This document shows positions 1 through 5,136 of a stretch of DNA of 21,598 nucleotides, one piece after another (within the stretch, counting starts at the first letter, position 1; every line of letters starts with the position of its first letter). This stretch comes from Bacteroidaceae bacterium (lineage in GTDB: Bacteria; Bacteroidota; Bacteroidia; Bacteroidales; Bacteroidaceae). Below the pieces are notes generated by a model. That model did not search any database. It had not been told where the DNA came from and saw nothing but the letters and a program-made list of their open reading frames with translations. The stretch is from assembly GCA_900771425.1 (NCBI GenBank), contig CAAGNV010000025.1, positions 1-21,598 on the forward strand, given 5' to 3'. A program made the position numbers and the translations under genes.

Positions 1-17
1 AGTGTATCGCTGACTAT

Positions 18-96
18 CCCTGCACACCTTCACTACGTTACGGTGTACAGGGTTATTGACCACTCGCTGCGCTCGTTGTAGCGTCCTCCAGACGCT
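18..96. repeat. Two adjacent short hairpins, REP-like
   Basis: CCCTGCACACC (18-28) pairs with GGTGTACAGGG (42-52) with one mismatch. AGCGTC (80-85) pairs with GACGCT (91-96) around a 5-base loop. Neither is followed by a T run, so a classical terminator is unlikely. They resemble short extragenic palindromic repeats, but only one copy of each is visible here. Confidence 0.35.
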
Positions 97-236
97 TGTG
101 AGATGAAAGCATATTTCCCATCACTCCAAATATCGGAAGAACTTTTTTTAGATGGGTTCTCAGCCAATCGTGCGCAATTGCATAATTATGCATTTTCGGC
201 AGTTTCGTCTCACACATTTGTATCCTTAGAAAAACA

Positions 237-334
237 CAGTCAAATCTTCGGGTCGGAAGATTTGGTTCTTATGGCAATAAGATTTGGTTCTTCGGCCGAT
301 AAGATTTGGTTCTTCCGACCCGAAGATATGGCTG
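237..334 (+). repeat. 98-bp modular structured repeat, copy 1
   Basis: Outer arms ATCTTCGGGTCGG (244-256) and CCGACCCGAAGAT (315-327) are perfect reverse complements. Between them lie three identical 14-mers AAGATTTGGTTCTT at 257-270, 279-292 and 301-314, separated by 8-base spacers ATGGCAAT and CGGCCGAT. Each 14-mer has AAGA/TCTT ends that can close a small hairpin, so the whole can fold as a closing stem with three internal hairpins. A second copy lies at 21208-21305. The flank 328-391 is homologous, as reverse complement, to the left flank of copy 2. There is no coding potential for a transposase. Its function is unknown; a non-autonomous mobile element or a structured RNA are both possible. 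Confidence 0.85.
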
Positions 335-563
335 CATTTTTGCCTACATCTAACACTTATGATTATCAGCAACATACGAGAATGCGTTTTTACCACCCTG
401 TTTCCCCATTTACAGCCAAAAATACCTATGCATAAATATGCATCGAATGAATAATTATGCATTTCGAGTTTCAAGTTATTAAGGCGGCCTGTAGGGCCAG
501 TGGGCACCAAGCCCAAGGGCAAGAGTAACGACGCCTTGGGATGCATAGGGCATCAGGATGGGG

Positions 564-642
564 ACGCCTTGTAAAGGCAAAAACGTTTTCATGGGGGCAT
601 GGGCAGTTCTGCTGTGACGAGGCTTTTGCCCTTACAAGGCGT
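564..642. repeat. 19-bp inverted repeat
   Basis: ACGCCTTGTAAAGGCAAAA (564-582) and TTTTGCCCTTACAAGGCGT (624-642) are reverse complements with one mismatch, around a 41-base spacer. The sub-motif GACGCCTTG also occurs at 530-538. There is no downstream T tract. It could be the remnant ends of a small mobile element or a cruciform-forming intergenic repeat. Confidence 0.6.
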
Positions 643-664
643 ACCTCCCACTTGTCCATATTTT

Positions 665-694
665 CCCCAGGGTGTCGCTCTGCTCTGCCCTGGG
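665..694. other. GC-rich hairpin upstream of the C10 protease promoter
   Basis: CCCAGGG (666-672) pairs with CCCTGGG (688-694), with flanking A/T pairing and one extra C. A TTTTTTT run follows at about 711-717, too far from the stem for a standard terminator. It lies just before the -33 element of the protease promoter. Confidence 0.35.
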
Positions 695-727
695 AAAGGT
701 GCCAAAACAGTTTTTTTATTCTATTTA

Positions 728-759
728 TTTGGCAGTATGTAAATAATTAGTTATCTTTG
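728..759 (+). promoter_or_regulatory. Bacteroidetes-type promoter for the C10 protease
   Basis: A TTTG -33 element (728-731) is followed 20 bases later by TATCTTTG (752-759), an exact match to the Bacteroidetes TAnnTTTG -7 element. Transcription would start near 766, giving a leader of about 77 bases before the ATG at 843. Confidence 0.7.
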
Positions 760-842
760 CAGCCGATTAACCACTTAATACCATTTATATATATATGCCT
801 GCTTGATAGGCATTCGCAATCAGAAACCATAAATCACATAAT

Positions 843-3368
843 ATGAATTACCATTTCAGACAAACATCAGTATTGATGGCTATGCTGGCATGTATCGGTA
901 CAGCCCAAGCACAGCAAATCAGCGTAGAGGACGCTCAGACCATAGCACAGCAATGGCTGACACGAGGCGAAAAAGATGCAAGAGTAAAGATGGCTGCACA
1001 ACCCGTACGCCTTGCACATACCATGAAATCAACTGCCGATGACGCTACAAACTTATACGTATTCAACCGTACCGGCGACGGATTCGTCATCATAGCCGGC
1101 GACGAACGCGTCGGAAGCCAGATACTCGGATTCAGCGACGAAGGCGAGTTCAATCCCGACTATATGCCCGACGCACTGCGCGACCTCATGTGCGAATACA
1201 ACGGACAGATAGACCTCATCAAGCAGAATGAACCAGAAATCAGCCACAACGGCAGGGGACCGAAACAGGCAACGAGTTCACAGATTAAATATCCACAGTT
1301 CCATGACGTGACAGATGTCCACGGACCGCTGCTCACTACATTTTGGATACAGGACGCACCTTACAACTGGGAGATAGCACGTAAGATAGCAGGAGTGGAG
1401 AATCCTGAAGGTATGACTGAAGACCAGCTTGATGAAGCAAAGGTACCACCTACGGGATGCACCGTTACTGCATTGTGTCAGATTATGAACTATCATGAAT
1501 GGCCAAAAACAGGTACCGGCAGTTTCTCTTACATAGACTACAGAGGAGTACACTCGCATCCTACGAACGGAACGACTATTAGTTCAAACTTTGCAGACCA
1601 CACCTACGACTGGGAACACATGCGCAATGCATACGAAGGCACATACGAAGCAAATGCCGGTTATGGTACAAAAGATAAATATAATAAGGCAGAAGGCAAC
1701 GCCGTAGCACAGTTAATGTACGATGTAGGCGTAAGTCTGCGTACACGTTACGGACGAAATGCCGCGAATAATGGAGGTAAAGATAGTTTCTCTGGTTCAG
1801 GTGCCCACGAGTATTACTTGACCGAAGCGTTGGTAAAATACTTTGGCTACGCAAGCACGCTTAAAGCTGTAGCAAGAGGTAACATTAGTCCAACTACCCA
1901 AAATTATGATGCACTATGTAATTATTCCGACAAAGAATGGGAAGACATGCTCATAAACGAGATTGACAACAAACGTCCGGTATTCATGTGTGGTGGCAAT
2001 AATGACAATTCAGAATCACATTCTTACGTCTGCGATGGATATGCCTATGGCAAGACAGATCAACTTCTCTATTTCCACGTAAACTGGGGATGGGGACAGT
2101 ATGGCACCGGAAGTGAAGCTGGAGATGAGAAACACCTTTATATGTATAACGGATATTTCCGCTCTACGGCATTTACATATCACAGTCCATATTATGATAA
2201 AGGAAGTGACAAGCAAAAGGATTACGTATGGGCATACAAGCAGTTTGCCATCATAGGTATTCAGCCTGACAAGGGCGACTACTGGTACGACTGGACTGAT
2301 TATTCGGACAACATTAATGAAAAAGGAGGAACGTATAAACATAAACAAGTGTTCTCTGATAAAGATGTCAATCTGAAAAATTTGTACGGCAGACTATCAA
2401 AAGATGGTAAATATCGCGAACTCAAGGTTGGAGACTGGGGACGTGGACTTTTTAGTACCAATGGCGTAGAAGCCCATTTTATAATAAACAATGAGACCGG
2501 TGAAGTAGTGACACCACCATTCTATACTGGATATGATTATAATGGTAATAAAGTCTATGCCGCCAGTCCGGAGCAATCACCTCTTTACAATTCATATTGG
2601 ACCCCAAGAGCACGTAAAGATCGTGGAGAATCTTCAGCTGACTGGAAGGGAAAGTATGAAATTAACGAAGATGATTTCAAAAAACTTACACTTAACTTGG
2701 GTTACTACTATGAAAACGGAAATAGTTATAGCCGTTGGAATGCAGATATAGCACCAGATGAGTTAGATTTAGTTAATTTGAATTATAAAGCCAACGTTTC
2801 ATCAGCCAACATATCAACACTTTTCCTTGACTATAATACATATATACCTGATAATGTCAAAGTATATTATGTAACTGATAATAATGATGGAAAAGTTAAA
2901 TTCAATAAACTTGAAGGCGAAATCATTCCTCAAGGAGTACCAGTAGTGATTCAAGCTGAGCAGGGTGAATATATGTTTAGTGAAAACAATCTCTGTTCTC
3001 CAACTGATGACATCACAGGCAACCTATTGAAAGGAACAATAGGGGCACACAAGTTCACTGACAACGAACTGAAAAATGTATATTTCCTGCAAGTTCAGAA
3101 AAGCAGTCCTGTATTCAACAAAGCTAAATCAAGCGGTACTGACGCCGAAATGACCATCGGTGCCCACAAGGCATGGCTGGAATACCCAACCAGTTCTGCT
3201 TCAGGCACTCCAAACCAACTTACCATCGACGGATTCACCACCGACATACAACGCCTCATCGACGATGCCGACATGGGCAGTGCCAAGCGATATAACCTCG
3301 CAGGCCAGCAAGTGGGCAACGACTACCACGGCATAGTAATTGTCAACGGCAAGAAATACCTACGTTAA
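843..3368 (+). CDS. Secreted C10 family cysteine peptidase (streptopain-like)
   Basis: The 841-residue product has a Sec signal peptide ending near AQA (about residue 23). A Spi-type propeptide (about 27-145) follows, then a papain-fold C10 domain. The catalytic cysteine is C206 in PPTGCTVTALCQIMNY. The histidine is H393 in SHSYVCDGY, with the supporting N414-W415 in NWGWG. This is the arrangement of SpeB/interpain-type proteases, which are exported as zymogens and mature by removing the propeptide. The long C-terminal region (about 480-841) has no recognised catalytic motif. It ends in a tail of the form YNLAGQQV...GIVIVNGKKYLR, a recurrent Prevotella ending resembling Por/T9SS-type sorting sequences. 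A clear promoter precedes the gene and a 56-aa peptide gene follows. The 3' half is A/T-richer than its neighbours, which may reflect an acquired segment. The family call is firm; the substrate is unknown. Confidence 0.92.
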   Translation: MNYHFRQTSVLMAMLACIGTAQAQQISVEDAQTIAQQWLTRGEKDARVKMAAQPVRLAHTMKSTADDATNLYVFNRTGDGFVIIAGDERVGSQILGFSDEGEFNPDYMPDALRDLMCEYNGQIDLIKQNEPEISHNGRGPKQATSSQIKYPQFHDVTDVHGPLLTTFWIQDAPYNWEIARKIAGVENPEGMTEDQLDEAKVPPTGCTVTALCQIMNYHEWPKTGTGSFSYIDYRGVHSHPTNGTTISSNFADHTYDWEHMRNAYEGTYEANAGYGTKDKYNKAEGNAVAQLMYDVGVSLRTRYGRNAANNGGKDSFSGSGAHEYYLTEALVKYFGYASTLKAVARGNISPTTQNYDALCNYSDKEWEDMLINEIDNKRPVFMCGGNNDNSESHSYVCDGYAYGKTDQLLYFHVNWGWGQYGTGSEAGDEKHLYMYNGYFRSTAFTYHSPYYDKGSDKQKDYVWAYKQFAIIGIQPDKGDYWYDWTDYSDNINEKGGTYKHKQVFSDKDVNLKNLYGRLSKDGKYRELKVGDWGRGLFSTNGVEAHFIINNETGEVVTPPFYTGYDYNGNKVYAASPEQSPLYNSYWTPRARKDRGESSADWKGKYEINEDDFKKLTLNLGYYYENGNSYSRWNADIAPDELDLVNLNYKANVSSANISTLFLDYNTYIPDNVKVYYVTDNNDGKVKFNKLEGEIIPQGVPVVIQAEQGEYMFSENNLCSPTDDITGNLLKGTIGAHKFTDNELKNVYFLQVQKSSPVFNKAKSSGTDAEMTIGAHKAWLEYPTSSASGTPNQLTIDGFTTDIQRLIDDADMGSAKRYNLAGQQVGNDYHGIVIVNGKKYLR

Positions 3369-3379
3369 CGCTCACGATT

Positions 3380-3400
3380 CCCCCGCCACGATGGTGGGGG
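3380..3400 (+). other. Intergenic hairpin after the C10 protease gene
   Basis: CCCCCGCCA pairs with TGGTGGGGG around a 3-base CGA loop, with one G-T wobble, only 11 bases after the stop codon. There is no T run, so it is more likely an mRNA 3'-end stabiliser or processing barrier between the protease and the peptide gene than a strong terminator. Confidence 0.5.
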
Positions 3401-3477
3401 ACATCGACCGACTCCAAGAAATTACACACAATAACCCTAATCAATTACCATTACGACCAACCTAAACAATAACCATT

Positions 3478-3648
3478 ATGAAACAGAAATATCAAAAACC
3501 AAACATAACAATAATAAACCTTCAGTGTAACACCACCCTCCTGTCTGGAAGCAACACGGTCAATTCCAACGACGACCTCTCACAGCGATACCCATACTGC
3601 CTCTACCTCAACGAGGACGACAAGGTATCAGCATCCGACGCATTGTAA
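3478..3648 (+). CDS. 56-aa peptide of the KxKYxxPxI...LLSGS type
   Basis: This short frame runs from ATG to TAA and encodes 56 residues. It begins MKQKYQKPNITIINLQ, then has NTTLLSGSNTV and ends in a polar, acidic stretch, VSASDAL. There is no clear signal peptide or membrane span. Peptides of this general form (basic start, Tyr-x-x-Pro, a beta-like hydrophobic strand, LL-(A/S/T)-G-S, then a disordered tail) recur in Prevotella, often next to secreted proteases or lipoproteins. I do not know a defined function. It lies 109 bases after the C10 protease, on the same strand, ahead of the terminator at 3723-3760, so co-transcription is likely. LLSGS looks like a possible processing site, but that is inference. 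Confidence 0.6.
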   Translation: MKQKYQKPNITIINLQCNTTLLSGSNTVNSNDDLSQRYPYCLYLNEDDKVSASDAL

Positions 3649-3722
3649 AATGTGACTCGGTCTTGTTGACGATTGCTGACAAATTTTTAGCTCGGCAACC
3701 GTTAGAGCAAGCCAACAATAAA

Positions 3723-3770
3723 CCCACTGACAGTCAGTATTTATGCTGACAATCAGTGGGTCTGTTTATT
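3723..3770 (+). terminator. Terminator of the C10 protease/peptide unit
   Basis: CCCACTGACAGTCAG (3723-3737) pairs with CTGACAATCAGTGGG (3746-3760), apart from two mismatched bases, around an 8-base loop. T-rich sequence (TCTGTTTATTTC) follows. It is preceded by AATAAA, so it may work in both directions. Confidence 0.7.
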
Positions 3771-4035
3771 TCGTAGTCAATCTTGTCAGAATGAATGATG
3801 TGAAATTTATTGCATGTGTTTATTTGTTTTCCCAGATTCTTGTTCAAATAATATCTCAAGTTTCTTTGACTCTTCTGCCAGTTTTATTAATTTTAATGTA
3901 AGCGATCTCTTCTCCTTTCTTTATATTGTTTCATGACTGCCTGTCTCGACTTCTTGCATTCACTGTTTTTTGTAAGAATCAAAACGTGTTGAAAAAAATT
4001 TTTGCCCTGTTCATCGGGGTTTCAGAGGATGACAC
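3771..4035. other. A/T-rich gap with no recognised feature
   Basis: Between the terminator and the HU promoter I see no open frame with coding character, no RNA gene and no marked repeat. The sequence is T-rich on the top strand. Confidence 0.5.
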
Positions 4036-4066
4036 TTGACAAAGGGTTTGTTTTGTACTACCTTTG
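4036..4066 (+). promoter_or_regulatory. Promoter for the HU-related gene
   Basis: A TTG (4036-4038, within CTTGAC) is followed 20 bases later by TACCTTTG (4059-4066), matching the Bacteroidetes TAnnTTTG -7 element. The predicted start near 4073 leaves a leader of about 105 bases before ATG 4178. It contains CGGAAACGGACGGTCTG, with no obvious secondary structure. Confidence 0.7.
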
Positions 4067-4177
4067 CAACCGCAAACGGAAACGGACGGTCTGACAAAGG
4101 CGCCACGATGACAATCCTTCCGCTACTGCACACCTTAAAATAAATTGTTAACCTCTTAAAAACACACATTCAACACT

Positions 4178-4711
4178 ATGATTAATTATTCTTTGAAGAC
4201 TCTCGACAATCCTTTTGCCCGCGTTCAGGCTCCTAAGGTTTATGCTTCGCTCCAGATCGACGAAGTGGTATCGCTCGCTCAGTTCAGCAAGCACATCGCA
4301 GAACATGGTTCGGTTTACAGCCGTGCCGACGTGCAGGCTATCTTGCTCCTCGCCGTTGACTGCTTGAAGGAGATGTTGCTTGCCGGCAAGAAGGTCCAGT
4401 TTGGCGAACTCGGCAGCTTCTACAATAGTGTCAAGTCGATCGGTGCCGACAGTACCAGTGACTTCACTGCTGCCAACATCGCGGTTCTGCGTGCTAACTG
4501 GGACCGTGGTCCTGAATTCCGCAACTATCGCGACGAGGCAACTTTCAACTATGTACCCACCCGAAAGAACATGGCGCTGCTGAAGGCAGCTGAAAAGGGT
4601 GGTGCCGACATGATGTCGCTCTACCGCAGTGAGTCTGGCAACGGCGGTGGCAACGATGACGGCGGTGACGACGGTGACGATGACAACAACCCTGAGATCA
4701 TCGGTCAGTGA
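4178..4711 (+). CDS. HU-related DNA-binding protein (HU-HIG type) with acidic tail
   Basis: The 177-residue protein resembles the Bacteroidetes HU-like family (TIGR01201/HU-HIG). It has an N-terminal lead of about 25 residues, an HU-type helical pair (about 30-75, with SRADVQAILLLAVDCLKEMLLAGKK in pieces), then the beta segment starting VQFGELGSFY, which corresponds to the 'G.lGtf' strand of HU. The last 25 residues are a low-complexity Gly/Asp/Asn tail (GGGNDDGGDDGDDDNN), typical of this subfamily and unlike canonical 90-aa HU. It probably binds DNA in the nucleoid; the specific role is not known. It is the first gene of a short unit with the smalltalk peptide downstream, the usual arrangement. 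The promoter at 4036-4066 precedes it. Confidence 0.85.
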   Translation: MINYSLKTLDNPFARVQAPKVYASLQIDEVVSLAQFSKHIAEHGSVYSRADVQAILLLAVDCLKEMLLAGKKVQFGELGSFYNSVKSIGADSTSDFTAANIAVLRANWDRGPEFRNYRDEATFNYVPTRKNMALLKAAEKGGADMMSLYRSESGNGGGNDDGGDDGDDDNNPEIIGQ

Positions 4712-4746
4712 TCGGCTGAGGGTTAGAGCATCATCCTGATTGGTTG

Positions 4747-4797
4747 AGGGGTTAGAGGTTCTTGTTCCGCAAGCAACGCAAGTGCCTCTCAACCCCT
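4747..4797 (+). other. Long hairpin between the HU-related and smalltalk genes
   Basis: AGGGGTT (4747-4753) pairs with AACCCCT (4791-4797), and AGAGG (4754-4758) with CCTCT (4785-4789), with one bulged C. This makes a 12-bp stem around a 26-base loop that can itself form CTTG/CAAG. No T run follows, so it may tune readthrough or mRNA decay between the two genes. Confidence 0.5.
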
Positions 4798-4906
4798 AAC
4801 CTAACCCATCGAACGCTGACGTGGTCAGTTCGCTCTGCAGTTTGAGGCAAAATGGCAGGGCAAAATAACTCAAATTGTGAGACATGTATAAATATTCTGA
4901 AGTATT

Positions 4907-5038
4907 ATGAAAAAGGAAAGTATAGGTTTGATCATTAAGATTTTGGTAGCAGTCCTGACTGGGCTGGCTTCGGCCCTCGGGCTTGCTTCGTGTATGAATT
5001 CTGTAGGACTTCATGGCTTCATGACTGTTCTCGGATAG
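4907..5038 (+). CDS. Smalltalk protein (43-aa membrane peptide)
   Basis: This short frame encodes 43 residues starting MKKESIGLIIKILVAVLTGL, then ASALGLASCMNS. A basic start, one hydrophobic span (about 7-27) and an ASC motif match the 'smalltalk' family of tiny Bacteroidetes proteins, known mainly from their position next to HU-HIG proteins. The LASC motif resembles a lipobox, so lipid attachment at Cys29 is possible but unproven. The C-terminal NSVGLHGFMTVLG is longer than the usual ending. It lies 195 bases after the HU-related gene and directly ahead of a bidirectional terminator. In related loci an N-acetylmuramoyl-L-alanine amidase often follows; here the next gene is an unrelated protease on the other strand. 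The function is unknown. Confidence 0.8.
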   Translation: MKKESIGLIIKILVAVLTGLASALGLASCMNSVGLHGFMTVLG

Positions 5039-5050
5039 GTGCTTATCTTC

Positions 5051-5100
5051 ACAAAAAAAACTGTCAACCGTTCGTGTCTGTACCGGTTGACAGTTTTGTG
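5051..5100. terminator. Bidirectional terminator between convergent genes
   Basis: CTGTCAACCG (5061-5070) pairs perfectly with CGGTTGACAG (5084-5093). The stem is extended by an A run (5053-5060) and TTTT (5094-5097). The A run on one side and T run on the other fit termination of both the rightward smalltalk transcript and the leftward protease transcript. Confidence 0.88.
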
Positions 5101-5136
5101 ATTTAGTGCCTCATGGCTGGCATGGGCTGTACTGTA

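Larger units (their letters stand above)
1..727. other. Repeat-rich intergenic region without a supported gene
   Basis: No reading frame here looks like a real protein. The open frame at 103-435 runs straight through the 98-bp structured repeat, and overlapping frames are open on the other strand. The region is a mosaic of inverted repeats, ATGCAT-rich palindromes and the modular repeat at 237-334. A perfect 14-bp palindrome TGCATAATTATGCA lies at 179-192. The 14-mer ATAATTATGCATTT occurs at 182-195 and again at 451-464, on either side of the modular repeat. CCCAAGG (512-518) can pair with CCTTGGG (534-540). The gene to which the left edge belongs is not visible. Confidence 0.6.

Noticed and set aside
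237..334. Repeat as a tRNA or rho-independent terminator
   Set aside because: There is no CCA or anticodon-loop consensus and no T run. The three arms are identical, unlike those of tRNA.
103..435. 110-codon open frame through repeat copy 1
   Set aside because: The middle is the structured repeat with a 22-base period, which shifts frame at each unit, and overlapping frames are also open on the other strand. The peptide has no recognised family and no promoter.
4148..4792. 214-codon minus-strand frame opposite the HU-related gene
   Set aside because: It is a shadow of the HU-related gene, which has clear homology on the plus strand, a promoter and a normal start.
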